A DNA stretch of 64,000 bases from Phenylobacterium sp. Lineage in GTDB: Bacteria; Pseudomonadota; Alphaproteobacteria; Caulobacterales; Caulobacteraceae. Below, piece after piece: positions 25,553 through 34,055 of the stretch. How positions within the stretch are numbered: the first letter of the stretch is position 1; each line of letters begins with the position of its first letter. The position numbers and the translations under genes were made by a program. The DNA lies in contig JAGNIV010000007.1 in the NCBI GenBank assembly GCA_018001015.1, forward strand, positions 62,001-126,000, in the 5' to 3' direction. The notes beneath the pieces are model-generated. The model was not told the origin of the DNA. It did not search any database and saw only the letters and a program-made list of their open reading frames with translations.

Positions 25553-25885
25553 TTAGCCTTGGCGCGACAGGATCTGACCGCTCTCGGCGTCGACGATGAA
25601 AATCATCACCCGGCCGTCGGGGGTCTGCCACTGAACGAAATAGGCCGGGCGGCCGGAATAGTCGCCCATGGTGGTGTTGAGCTGGCGGCCCGGCGTGCTG
25701 CGGGCGATCATGCCGATCACCTGGGAGAGCGAGACCTGGCGACCGCCGCGCACAGCGTCGCGGGCTCGATCCTGGTCTCCACGGGCGCCATAGGATGGCC
25801 GCCCGTAGTCAGGATAGCCCTGCGCCTGGGACGCCACCGGAGTGAGCGCCAGGAGAAGGGCGGCTATGGCGATGGAACGCTTCAT
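25553..25885 (-). CDS. Small periplasmic PepSY-domain protein
   Basis: A 110-residue protein with a signal peptide (SIAIAALLLALTPVASQAQG) and a C-terminal PepSY-like segment (YFVQWQTPDGRVMIFIVDAESGQIL). PepSY proteins are often small periplasmic partners of two-component systems or inhibitors of proteases. The gene sits directly upstream of the FeuPQ-like pair on the same strand, so it is plausibly a target or accessory sensor; that is inference from position. Confidence 0.8.
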   Translation of the reverse strand: MKRSIAIAALLLALTPVASQAQGYPDYGRPSYGARGDQDRARDAVRGGRQVSLSQVIGMIARSTPGRQLNTTMGDYSGRPAYFVQWQTPDGRVMIFIVDAESGQILSRQG

Positions 25886-26112
25886 GCCCTGAGGTTTAAA
25901 GTCCCGCGACTGAACCCAGCCTGAATGGGGGGTTTATGAAGCCGGTGCGGCGGTCTGTCACGCCGAAGCCGCGCGGGAGGCGAGCAGGAGGGTTTGGGCG
26001 GCCGCCTTACGCCACGAGGACATCGCGGGTGTTCGCCTTTCGGGCGCGCCAGGGCACGGCTGCGGTGGCCCAACAGGCCGAGACCGGCTAAACCGACAGG
26101 AGAACCGTCAGC

Positions 26113-26166
26113 ATGACGGTAGGCCAAGGTGCAGATGCCCCCAGACGAGAGCCAGACCGGCATTGA
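26113..26166 (+). CDS. Possible 17-codon leader ORF overlapping the kinase start
   Basis: ATG 26113 has the best ribosome-binding site of the region (AGGAG at 26098-26102, 10 nt upstream) and opens a 17-codon frame that ends at TGA 26164-26166, inside the kinase gene in another frame. It also lies in a small palindrome, ACCGTCAgcaTGACGGT (26104-26120). It may damp or couple kinase translation, or it may be chance. Confidence 0.3.
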   Translation: MTVGQGADAPRREPDRH

Positions 26167-27211
26167 ACAACTGCTTGAGAGCCCCGACCTCGCGGTCGCT
26201 CTCGAAAGCGACCGGTTCAAGCAGTTCCTTGACCAAGTCCCAATCGCTGTCGCCGTCTCGCAGCTCAGTCCGGTCGAGAAGGTCATCTACGCCAATGTGG
26301 AATTCGAACGCCTCTCCGGCCAGTTGAACACCACGGTGCTGGGCCACGGTTGGCAAAGCCTTCCAGGCGAGGCCGCCCCGCCCCAGGCCCCTCGTTCCAT
26401 GGGCGATGCGATCGCCCATGGGCGTGACTACCTCGGCTCCTTCAACATGCCGCATGGCGATGTCGGGCTGATGGTGGACGCCTGGTCCAATGTGATCGAG
26501 GACGAGACGGGCAAGCCCACCTTCAGGCTGGTGGCGTTGATCGCCTCGGCCAAGGGGGACCCTTCGGTGCTCGACATCCTGGAGGAGCAGATCCGGGAGA
26601 AGGACACCCAGCTGATGGAGTTGCAGCATCGGGTGAAGAACAATCTGCAGATGATCACCGCCCTGATCCGCGTCGAGGCGCGTGGGGTCTCTGATCTCTC
26701 CACCGGCGAGGGCTTTGATCGACTGGCCGGCCGCGTCGAGGCCCTGGGCCTGCTGTACCGGGCCCTGGGCGATTCGGCGGGCGAGGGCGTCGTCGATCTC
26801 GGAATTTATCTGAGCGAGATCGCGTCGGCCGTGATGCGCGCGCATGCCGTGGAGGGCATTCATCTCGACCTGCAGGTCGACACCTGGATGGCCTCGCTCG
26901 ATGTGGCGATGCCGGCCGGGCTGGTGGTCAACGAACTGCTGACCAACGCCCTGAAGCACGCGTTCACGGGGCGTGAGGGCGGGACGATCACCCTGCACAG
27001 CACCTCCGACGCCGCAGGCGGCTGCCGGGTGCTGGTGGCCGACGACGGCGTCGGCCTGCCCGAAGGCTACGCTTGGCCCAAGCCGGGCAGGCTGTCGGCC
27101 CTGATCGTCCGCTCGTTGCTGCAGAACGCCAAGGCCCACATGGACGTCACCTCATCGCCGGGACAGGGCATGCAGGTGGAGATCACGTTCGATTACAGCG
27201 AGGCTGACTGA
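26135..27211 (+). CDS. HisKA_2/HWE-type sensor histidine kinase with PAS-like sensor
   Basis: A soluble kinase of 358 residues. Residues about 30-140 resemble a PAS domain (VAVSQLSPVEKVIYANVEFERLSG). The phosphorylated His165 is in LQHRVKNNLQMITALIR, the HisKA_2 form seen in general stress and light-responsive kinases of alphaproteobacteria. The HATPase part has VVNELLTNALKHAF, DDGVGLP and a C-terminal beta end. ATG 26135 is chosen, with AAGG 7 nt upstream; GTG 26129 is possible. The gene is alone, facing away from the PepSY gene, without a nearby partner regulator. Confidence 0.88.
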   Translation: MPPDESQTGIEQLLESPDLAVALESDRFKQFLDQVPIAVAVSQLSPVEKVIYANVEFERLSGQLNTTVLGHGWQSLPGEAAPPQAPRSMGDAIAHGRDYLGSFNMPHGDVGLMVDAWSNVIEDETGKPTFRLVALIASAKGDPSVLDILEEQIREKDTQLMELQHRVKNNLQMITALIRVEARGVSDLSTGEGFDRLAGRVEALGLLYRALGDSAGEGVVDLGIYLSEIASAVMRAHAVEGIHLDLQVDTWMASLDVAMPAGLVVNELLTNALKHAFTGREGGTITLHSTSDAAGGCRVLVADDGVGLPEGYAWPKPGRLSALIVRSLLQNAKAHMDVTSSPGQGMQVEITFDYSEAD

Positions 27212-27291
27212 GGCGCCAGGGTCGCAGGCGCGGTGTGACCGGCAGGCGCCCCCGAGCTCGGCCCCGCGGTCAAGCCCGTCCCTGGGCCGGC

Positions 27292-28221
27292 CTACTTGCG
27301 CTTCGGGGTGTACGGCCGTTCGGCGCGCCACTTTTCGGCGAAGGCTTCCAGGTCCGGGTCGATGGCCTCGGGCAGCATCAGGACGATGCGGGCCAGCAGG
27401 TCGCCGCGCTTGCCCTTGGCGTCCGACAGGCCGCGTCCCTTTAGACGCAGGGACGAGCCGCCGCCCTTGGGGACCGAGACATTGACCGGGCCGTCGGGGG
27501 TCGGCGCCTGGACCTTGCCGCCCAGGATGGCGTCGGGGATGGAGACCGGCAGGTCCATCACCAGATTGTCGCCCTCGCGGCGGTAGATCGGGTGCGGGCG
27601 GATGGTCAGCTCAATAAATGCGTCGCCAGGGCCGGACCGGCCAGGGGAGCCCTGGCCCTTGAGGCGCAGGGTCTGGCCCTCCTCGGCCCCCTTGGGGATC
27701 GAGACGTCGATGGTGCGACCGTCGGAGAAGGCGATGCGCTTCTTCGGACCCTCGATGGTGTCTTCCAGGTCGATCTCAAGCCTGGCGCGCACGTCGGCGC
27801 CGCGCTGGGAGAAGCCCCCGAAGCCGCCGCCCTGAGCGCCCTGGGCGCCACGGCCACGGCCGAGCATCTCGCCCAGGATGTCGGAGAGGTCGATATCCGG
27901 GCCCTCGGCCTGGCCGCGCGGGCTCCAGCCGCCCCCGCCCGGTTGGCCCCAGGGCCCGCCGCTGCCGCCGCCGCCGCCGAAACCGCGCATGGTCTCACGG
28001 CCGTCGGCGTCGATCTCGCCGGCGTCGAACTTCTTGCGCTTGTCGACATCGCCAATGATGTCGAAGGCGGCGCTGACCCGCTTGAACTTCTCTTCCGAAG
28101 CCTTGTCGCCCGGATTGGTGTCGGGGTGATGCTTCTTGGCCAGCTTGCGGAACGCCTTGCGGACCTCGTCAGCGCTCGCGCCGCGGGCTACGCCAAGTTC
28201 CTGATAGGGATCGCCGGCCAA
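27292..28221 (-). CDS. DnaJ/CbpA-family J-domain co-chaperone
   Basis: A 309-residue co-chaperone: N-terminal J domain ([23 protein letters not shown] in [10 protein letters not shown]), a Gly-rich linker (FGGGGGSGG), then two beta C-terminal client-binding domains without a zinc finger, as in CbpA. It stimulates DnaK and binds unfolded clients. There is no early ATG; TTG 28221 is preceded by AGGAAGG at a 10-nt spacing and gives the canonical start of the J domain. It is convergent with the HisKA_2 kinase. Confidence 0.9.
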   Translation of the reverse strand: MAGDPYQELGVARGASADEVRKAFRKLAKKHHPDTNPGDKASEEKFKRVSAAFDIIGDVDKRKKFDAGEIDADGRETMRGFGGGGGSGGPWGQPGGGGWSPRGQAEGPDIDLSDILGEMLGRGRGAQGAQGGGFGGFSQRGADVRARLEIDLEDTIEGPKKRIAFSDGRTIDVSIPKGAEEGQTLRLKGQGSPGRSGPGDAFIELTIRPHPIYRREGDNLVMDLPVSIPDAILGGKVQAPTPDGPVNVSVPKGGGSSLRLKGRGLSDAKGKRGDLLARIVLMLPEAIDPDLEAFAEKWRAERPYTPKRK

Positions 28222-28368
28222 GGGTGAAAAACCTTCCTGTTCGCAGGGATAACGCGTGGCCCTCAATTAGGCTGTTTGACCCCCGGCGCAAGGGCCAATG
28301 TGATATAAATACCACATACGGACGCCGCCGCCGAGCCGTTAGCCTGCCGTCGTTAGGATCGAGGCGCC

Positions 28369-28779
28369 ATGACCATCGTCAAACTCTTCCTCTGGCCGCG
28401 GGGCCGCATCGGGCGGCTTAGCTTCTGGCGCGCCCTGCTGGGGCTGCTGGTGACGGCGTTCGCGGCGGACCTCGCCAACTACCTGGCGGGATGGGTCCAC
28501 CCTCTGCAGATGCGGTTCTTCCTGGCGCTCTTTTGCCTGTTCTGCTGGCTGTGCCTGGCGGCCAAGCGGTTGGAGGACGCGGGGCGTTCGCGGTTCCTGG
28601 CCGCGATCCCGGCGGCGGTGCTGATCGTGGGCCTGGCCAGCGTCGGCTTCCTGGTGGGCGCGCTGGACGGGCGGGCCCCCGCGCCGTGGACGATGCTGGG
28701 CTTCTTCGGGCCGCTGACAGGGATCGTGGTGTTCCTGGGAGCCACCCTGTGGATCGGGCTGGCCAAGACCAGGGTCTAG
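28369..28779 (+). CDS. DUF805-like small membrane protein
   Basis: A 136-residue inner-membrane protein with three or four helices. The N-terminal GRIGRLSFWRALLG and central AKRLEDAGRSRFLA match the DUF805 pattern (GRIxRxxFW ... RLhDxGrS). The function is unknown. It diverges from the dnaJ-type gene; the 147-bp gap contains an AT-rich patch with the imperfect palindrome ATGTG-N10-CACAT (28298-28317) that may hold the promoter. Confidence 0.75.
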   Translation: MTIVKLFLWPRGRIGRLSFWRALLGLLVTAFAADLANYLAGWVHPLQMRFFLALFCLFCWLCLAAKRLEDAGRSRFLAAIPAAVLIVGLASVGFLVGALDGRAPAPWTMLGFFGPLTGIVVFLGATLWIGLAKTRV

Positions 28780-28817
28780 CAAAACCCGCTTCTCCCGCCG
28801 GGAGGAGCGGAAGAGCT

Positions 28818-29282
28818 TCAGTCGTCGCCGCGCTCTTCCATCAGGTCGTAGGCGACATAGGCCATGGCGTCCTCGGGGTCTTCGAGTTCGTCCTCGCTGA
28901 TGGTCTCGCCGCGGACGGAGACCCCGGCGCGGTGGACGCTCTCGGGGTCGCCGGAGATCAGCGGGTGCCAGTCGGCCAGGCCCCGGCCCTCATTGATCCG
29001 GCGATAGGCGCAGGACAGCGGCATCCACTGCAGCCGGTCGACATTCTGCGGGGTCAGCTTGATGCAGTCGGGGACGTGCTTTTTGCGGCCGACATAGTTA
29101 CTGCAGGCGCAAGTCTGGGCGTCGAGCAGACGGCAATGCACGCGGGTGGGGATGATCTCGCCGGAATCCTCATCCTCGAAGCGAACAAGACAGCAGAGCC
29201 CGCAACCGTCGCATAGGCTCTCCCACTCCTGCACCGTCATCTGGCGGAGTGATTTCGTTTCCCAGTAAGGTCTCGTCGCCAT
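28818..29282 (-). CDS. UPF0260 (YcgN-like) cysteine cluster protein
   Basis: A 154-residue protein with conserved cysteines in LCDGCGLCC, CRLLDAQTCACSNY and PLSCAYRRI, typical of UPF0260/YkgJ proteins, which are thought to bind zinc or an Fe-S centre. The biochemical role is unknown. It is convergent with the DUF805 gene and divergent from the PBP gene, from which 55 bp separate it. Confidence 0.9.
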   Translation of the reverse strand: MATRPYWETKSLRQMTVQEWESLCDGCGLCCLVRFEDEDSGEIIPTRVHCRLLDAQTCACSNYVGRKKHVPDCIKLTPQNVDRLQWMPLSCAYRRINEGRGLADWHPLISGDPESVHRAGVSVRGETISEDELEDPEDAMAYVAYDLMEERGDD

Positions 29283-29337
29283 GCTAGAGGCGTCCTAAAC
29301 CAAAAAGTTCCCTGCCGCCCCTTATTCGTTTGACCAA

Positions 29338-31536
29338 GTGACCGACTGGAATCTCGACCCCTACAAGTTCCCGGATTCCAAGCCGAGCCCCCAGGCTCCG
29401 GCTGCGCCGACGCGCGAGCCCGAGCCGGAGGAACACTTCCGGGCCGATCTGCCGAAGCCCAAGAAGGCCAAGCTGAAGAAGGTAAAGCCCGTCAAGACCG
29501 GAGGCGGCGGATCGGGCGGCGGCGGGTTCACGCCTGGCGGTGGCGGGCCGCGCAAGGCCAGGAAACTCGGCTGGCTGTGGACGACGCTGGCGGTGGTCGC
29601 CGCCGTCGTGGCCCTGCTCGGCCTCGGGGGCGCGGTCTATGTGCAGCAAGTCTATCTGAAGGACATCCCGGCCCTGCCCGAGCGCGAGGCGCTCTATGCG
29701 ATCAACCGGGCGCCGGCCATCAAGTTCTTCGACAAGACCGGGGTGCTGATCGCCTCGCGTGGGCCGAAGTACGGCGACCGGGTCACCCTGGGCCAGCTCC
29801 CCGACTATGTGCCGCGCGCCTTCCTGGCCGCCGAGGACCGGCGCTTCTATCAGCACGGGGCCGTTGACCCGTGGGCGATCATCCGCGCCGCGCGGGCCAA
29901 CTACGCCGCCGGCCGGGTGGTGGAGGGCGGCTCGACCCTATCGCAGCAGCTGGCCAAAGGCCTGTTCCTGACGCCCGACCAGACCATGACCCGGAAGATC
30001 CAGGAGGCCGTCATGGCCCAGCGCCTGGAGAAGATGCTGACCAAGGACGAGGTGCTGGAGCTCTACCTCAACCGCATCTATTTCGGGGCCAACACCTTCG
30101 GCATCGACGGCGCCAGCCGCACCTATTTCGGCAAGCCGGCCAGCCAGCTCAGCCTGTCGGAAGCCGCCCTGCTGGCCAGTCTGCCCAAGGCCCCCTCGCG
30201 CATGGCGCTGAACCGCAACATGTCCGGCGCCCTGGAGCGCCAGCGCCTGGTGCTGGAGCGGATGCAGGGCGAGGGTTGGATCACCGCTGACGACGCGGCC
30301 GCGGCCGCGGCCCGGCCGCCGCTGATCAGCCCCAGCGCCTTGGCCAACGACGGAGACATGGGCTACGCCCTGGACTACGCCACCAACGAAGTGCTGAAGC
30401 TCGTCGGCCCCAACTCGCCCGACCTGATGGTTCGGCTGACCATCGACCCCAAGCTCCAGGCGACCGGCGCGGGCATCCTGCGTCAGGTGATCGCCGCCGA
30501 GGGAAAGGCGGCCGGCGCCTCCCAGGCCAGCATGGTCGCCCTCTCCGCCGAGGGCGCGATCCGCACCATGGTGGGCGGTCTCGACTACAACGCCAGCGTC
30601 TTCAACCGCGCGGTCCAGGCCCGGCGGCAGCCTGGCTCGTCCTTCAAGCCCTTCGTCTATGCCGCCGCCCTGGAGAAGGGCGTCATGCCAACCGACATTC
30701 GCATCGACGGGCCGGTGAAGTTCGGCGACTGGAAGCCCGAGAACTACGGCGGCGGCTATCGCGGCGCGGTGACAGTGGAAAACGCCTTGGCCCAGTCCAT
30801 CAACACCGTGGCGGTGAAGCTGGCCCAGGAGGTCGGCGGTCCGGCGATCAGCGACCTGACCCGGCGCTTCGGCATCACCACCATTCCGCCCAATCCGAAT
30901 CTCTCCGTGGCGCTTGGCTCCTATGAGGTGCCGCTGATCGAAATGGTCTCCGGCTTCCAGGTCTTCCAGACCGGCGGCAACCGGATCACGCCGTACATGG
31001 TCGATGAGATCAAGACGATCAGCGGCCAGCCCGTCTTCCTGCACCAGAGTTCTTCGCCCGTGCCCGCCTACGACATCGCCCGGGCCAGCATGATGGTGAA
31101 GATGATGAAGAAGGTCATCAACGGCGGCACCGGCGCCCGCGCCAACTTCGGCCGTCCCGCCGCCGGCAAGACCGGCACCAGCCAGAACTGGCGCGACGCC
31201 TGGTTCGTGGGCTTCACCCCCGACTATGTGGCCGGCATCTGGGTGGGCAACGACGACGACAAGCCGATGAACCGTATCACCGGCGGTGTGATGTCGGCGG
31301 CCATCTGGCGGCAGTTCATGGTGGTCGCCCACGAGAAGCTGCCGATCCGCGACTTCGACTGGCTGCTGCCCGATCCGGAACCCGAGCTGGAGGCCGACCC
31401 GCGCAACGACTTCTATGAGGTCCTCGCCGACGAGTTTTCCGCCGCCGCCCGCGACGCCGAGGCCGCGATCCCGCCGGAACCGGTGGAGCCCCTACCCCAA
31501 CCGATCGAGCCCTCGGTGGAAGAGATTCCGTTCTAA
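29338..31536 (+). CDS. Bifunctional class A penicillin-binding protein (PBP1A type)
   Basis: A 732-residue enzyme that polymerises and cross-links peptidoglycan. A Lys/Pro/Gly-rich cytoplasmic tail (1 to about 76) precedes one membrane helix (79-104). The GT51 transglycosylase has E166 in AAEDRRFYQHGAVDPWAI; the transpeptidase has S434-S-F-K437, SIN in AQSINTVAV and K611 in AGKTGTSQNW. The C-terminus is acidic and Pro-rich. The start is GTG 29338 with no clear Shine-Dalgarno, so it could be leaderless or weakly translated. Length is normal for PBP1A relatives. Confidence 0.92.
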   Translation: MTDWNLDPYKFPDSKPSPQAPAAPTREPEPEEHFRADLPKPKKAKLKKVKPVKTGGGGSGGGGFTPGGGGPRKARKLGWLWTTLAVVAAVVALLGLGGAVYVQQVYLKDIPALPEREALYAINRAPAIKFFDKTGVLIASRGPKYGDRVTLGQLPDYVPRAFLAAEDRRFYQHGAVDPWAIIRAARANYAAGRVVEGGSTLSQQLAKGLFLTPDQTMTRKIQEAVMAQRLEKMLTKDEVLELYLNRIYFGANTFGIDGASRTYFGKPASQLSLSEAALLASLPKAPSRMALNRNMSGALERQRLVLERMQGEGWITADDAAAAAARPPLISPSALANDGDMGYALDYATNEVLKLVGPNSPDLMVRLTIDPKLQATGAGILRQVIAAEGKAAGASQASMVALSAEGAIRTMVGGLDYNASVFNRAVQARRQPGSSFKPFVYAAALEKGVMPTDIRIDGPVKFGDWKPENYGGGYRGAVTVENALAQSINTVAVKLAQEVGGPAISDLTRRFGITTIPPNPNLSVALGSYEVPLIEMVSGFQVFQTGGNRITPYMVDEIKTISGQPVFLHQSSSPVPAYDIARASMMVKMMKKVINGGTGARANFGRPAAGKTGTSQNWRDAWFVGFTPDYVAGIWVGNDDDKPMNRITGGVMSAAIWRQFMVVAHEKLPIRDFDWLLPDPEPELEADPRNDFYEVLADEFSAAARDAEAAIPPEPVEPLPQPIEPSVEEIPF

Positions 31537-31544
31537 CCTCTCCC

Positions 31545-31675
31545 GCTGGTCCCGGCGAAGGCCGGGATCCAGGTAAAGCCTCCAGAGTCGGGGGGTAGTC
31601 GCGCGTTCGATCCCTGGATCACCTCTGCCCGCACAGGATGAATCTGGGGCCCGGCCTTCGTCGGGATGTGCCGAT
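31545..31675. repeat. Cluster of CCCGGC/GCCGGG hairpins after the PBP gene
   Basis: GGTCCCGGCGAAGGCCGGGATCC (CCCGGC-gaag-GCCGGG, 31550-31565) starts 14 bp after the PBP stop and may end its transcript. A second unit, with GATCCCTGGATC and CCCGGCCTTCGTCGGGAT, follows. The units resemble the larger palindrome at 15165-15262 and belong to a common short intergenic repeat. Confidence 0.6.
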
Positions 31676-31725
31676 TGGTGGGTAGAGCTTGCTTCCCGGC
31701 CGCGCCTCGCTATGTCGGACGCCGC

Positions 31726-33528
31726 ATGAAGCCACCCATCCTCGCCCTGAAGAGCGTCCGTCTCGCCGACGGTCCGAAAATGCTGTTCGACGGCGTCGAC
31801 CTGTCGGTGGAGCCGCGTTCGCGCGCCTGCCTGGTGGGGCGCAACGGGGCCGGCAAAAGCACCCTATTGAAGATGCTGGCCGGGCAGATCACGCCGGACG
31901 ACGGCGAGCGCGCCATCCAGCCCGCGATCCGTATCGCCTATGTGCCGCAGGAGCCGGAGATCGTCGGGGCGACCCTGCTGGAGCACGTCACCGCCGGGGG
32001 CGCCGCCGAGCATAGGGCTCAGGCGGCCTTGGCCATCTTCGGCATCGATCCGGAGAAACCGACCTCCGGCCTCTCGGGCGGCGAGATCCGTCGCGTGGCT
32101 CTGGCCCGCGCCTTCGCCGAGGACCCGGACCTGCTGCTGCTGGACGAGCCCACCAACCACCTGGACATCCTGGCCATCGAGACCCTGGAGCAGGAGCTGG
32201 CGGCCAGTCGCGCGGCCATGGTCATCGTCAGCCACGACCGCGCCTTCCTAGAACGCACCACCCAGCGCTGCTTCTGGCTGGAACACCGCAAGGTGCGCCG
32301 CCTGGACAAGGGGTTCGCCGCCTTCGACGCCTGGGTCGAGCGCGTCCTGGCCGCCGAGGCCGAGGAAGGTCGGAAGATCGACAAGAAGCTGGAGCAGGAA
32401 GAGCACTGGCTGCAGCGGGGCGTCACCGGCCGCCGCGCCCGCAACGAGGGCCGCCGCCGCGCCCTGATGGACCTGCGCCAGGTCAAGGTCGAACGCCTGA
32501 AAGAGGTGCGCGGCGAGATGAACATGGGCATCGCCTCTTCCGGCCTGTCGGGCCAGCGGGTGATCGAGGCCAAGGGCATCGCCAAGGGCTTCGGCGACCG
32601 CACCCTGCTGAAGAGCTTCTCGACCCGCATCCTGCGCGGCGACCGGGTGGCCATCGTCGGCCCCAACGGGGCGGGCAAGACCACGCTGGTGAAGATGCTG
32701 CTGGGCGAGATGGCGCCGGACGAGGGCTCGGTGAAGCTGGGGGCCAATCTGGAGACGGCCTATATCGACCAGGCGCGGGCCGACCTGAAGCCCGACATGA
32801 TGCTGCGCGACGTGTTGACCCCGCTTGGCGGTGACCAGGTGATGGTGCGCGGCCAGCCCAAGCACGTGAACGCCTACGCCAAGGACTTCCTGTTCACTGA
32901 CGCCCAGATCCGCCAACCGGTGCGCAGCCTGTCAGGCGGCGAGCGCAACCGCCTGCTGCTGGCCCGCGCCCTCGCCACGCCCGCCAACCTGCTGATCCTG
33001 GACGAACCCACCAACGATCTGGACATGGACACGCTGGACTTGCTTGAGGACCTGCTGGCCGACTTCGAAGGCACGCTGATCCTGGTGAGCCACGACCGTG
33101 ACTTCATCGACCGACTGGCGACATCGACCATCGCCCTGAATGGCCGCGGCGATGTGGTGGAGACCCCCGGCGGCTGGCAGGACTTCCTGCGCCAGAACCC
33201 CGGCTACTTCGGCGCGATCGCCGGCCCTGCCTCCGCGCCGGCGGCCCCCAAGGCCGCGCCGAAGCCTCCCGAACCGAAGAAGGCCACCAAGCTGTCCTTC
33301 AAGGATCAGCATCGCCTGAAGGAAGCCGAGGGCCTGATGGCCACCCTCCCCGCGAAGATCGCCAAGCTGGAGGCCGACATGGCCGATCCGGCGCTCTACA
33401 CCCGCGATCCCGCCGGCTTCGACAAGCTGAGCAAGGCCCACTCGGCCGCCCAGGCGCAACTCGTTAAGGCCGAGGAAGACTGGATGACGCTGGAAGAGAT
33501 GCGCGAGGCGCTTGAGTCCGGACGGTAG
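31726..33528 (+). CDS. uup: ABC-F family ATPase, Uup type
   Basis: A 600-residue soluble protein with two ABC cassettes: GRNGAGKST, LSGGEIRRVALARAF and DEPTNHLD in the first; GPNGAGKTT, LSGGERNRLLLARAL and DEPTNDLD in the second; no membrane part. A Lys/Pro-rich linker and a C-terminal coiled coil (about residues 525-600) mark the Uup subgroup. ABC-F proteins act on ribosomes, and Uup also affects DNA integrity. ATG 31726 is taken; an upstream in-frame GTG or ATG would add residues unlike the family. EttA-like function is a less likely alternative. Confidence 0.88.
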   Translation: MKPPILALKSVRLADGPKMLFDGVDLSVEPRSRACLVGRNGAGKSTLLKMLAGQITPDDGERAIQPAIRIAYVPQEPEIVGATLLEHVTAGGAAEHRAQAALAIFGIDPEKPTSGLSGGEIRRVALARAFAEDPDLLLLDEPTNHLDILAIETLEQELAASRAAMVIVSHDRAFLERTTQRCFWLEHRKVRRLDKGFAAFDAWVERVLAAEAEEGRKIDKKLEQEEHWLQRGVTGRRARNEGRRRALMDLRQVKVERLKEVRGEMNMGIASSGLSGQRVIEAKGIAKGFGDRTLLKSFSTRILRGDRVAIVGPNGAGKTTLVKMLLGEMAPDEGSVKLGANLETAYIDQARADLKPDMMLRDVLTPLGGDQVMVRGQPKHVNAYAKDFLFTDAQIRQPVRSLSGGERNRLLLARALATPANLLILDEPTNDLDMDTLDLLEDLLADFEGTLILVSHDRDFIDRLATSTIALNGRGDVVETPGGWQDFLRQNPGYFGAIAGPASAPAAPKAAPKPPEPKKATKLSFKDQHRLKEAEGLMATLPAKIAKLEADMADPALYTRDPAGFDKLSKAHSAAQAQLVKAEEDWMTLEEMREALESGR

Positions 33529-33558
33529 GCTGGCGATTCGCTACCCGCCACGCTTTGC

Positions 33559-33567
33559 TGTGGATAA
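33559..33567 (-). promoter_or_regulatory. DnaA-box sequence TGTGGATAA
   Basis: The exact complement of TTATCCACA, the strong DnaA box. CCATCCACA (33613-33621) and GTTATCCCC lie within 70 bp. No replication genes are nearby, so a regulatory or titrating DnaA site is more likely than an origin; chance is possible for a single 9-mer. Confidence 0.4.
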
Positions 33568-33682
33568 GTTCCCGCGCTGATTCTTAAGGGAAAAAGCCGA
33601 GAAATCCCCAGACCATCCACAGGTTATCCCCGGAGATTCGGCTCTCTGCCCACATCGGGGCGAGTCGCGGCGCTTGCTTCAT

Positions 33683-33945
33683 AGAGGGTTCGGGCGGAAG
33701 GTCAAGGGGTCGAGAGGGACTGCGGCGCTGGCGAACACGGAAACGGGTTCTTCGAAGCGAGCATAAGGTTCTCGGAGGACTGGAAGCGGCGAAAGCTGGG
33801 ACCTTCATCTCCGCGGGACACCGGTCGGCGACGGAAACCTGCGGGTAACCCCGCGTTCGAAGTCGCAAACCGACCTTTGGGCACAGATCCCCCAACGGAT
33901 CTGGATGAGAGGGCGACGCAGCGGGAAACCGCCGCGCCGCCCTCT
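33683..33945 (+). ncRNA. Candidate structured RNA with GNRA-capped hairpins, class unknown
   Basis: Helices visible on the plus strand: GAAGGTC/GACCTTC (33697-33703 with 33800-33806) enclosing GAAC-a-CG-GAAA-CG-g-GTTC (33733-33750), CGAG/CTCG (33758-33761, 33771-33774) and CGGC-GAAA-GCTG (33787-33798); GGTCGGCGAC closing on GTCGC and CGACC (33823-33875) around GCGGG-TAAC-CCCGC; CAGATCC-N6-GGATCTG (33884-33903); and AGAGGGCG/CGCCCTCT (33908-33945) around GCGG-GAAA-CCGC. Three GAAA tetraloops suggest RNA. AGAGGG at 33683 could also pair with the last arm. The conserved cores of RNase P, tmRNA, SRP and 6S RNA that I can recall are not seen. Confidence 0.4.
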
Positions 33946-34055
33946 TGCTATGGACACTACCCAAATTGGTGCGGCATTCTGTCCCGACTTGGCACAGCTT
34001 TAAGTATTTCACCATTCGACTAGGGCATCATCTCGCGGTTTCTTAGGGACCCTCG

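Larger units (their letters stand above)
33529..34055. other. 527-bp intergenic region with DnaA-box-like sites and an RNA candidate
   Basis: No convincing protein gene is seen on either strand. The left part (33555-33640) is AT-richer and holds a perfect DnaA-box sequence and weaker relatives. The middle (33683-33945) has a dense set of complementary arms described separately as an RNA candidate. The right part contains ACTACCCAAATTGG (33956-33969), almost the same as a 14-mer in front of mucR, and leads to the hybrid kinase start. Confidence 0.6.

Noticed and set aside
33986-34000. Possible sigma-54 promoter TTGGCACAGCTTTAAG
   Set aside because: The -24 element fits but the -12 TTGC is replaced by TTAA.
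33584-34015. 143-codon minus-strand frame in the 33.5-34.0 kb gap
   Set aside because: Composition is Arg/Ser/Pro-rich with no folded-domain character, and the region is better explained as structured RNA or regulatory DNA.
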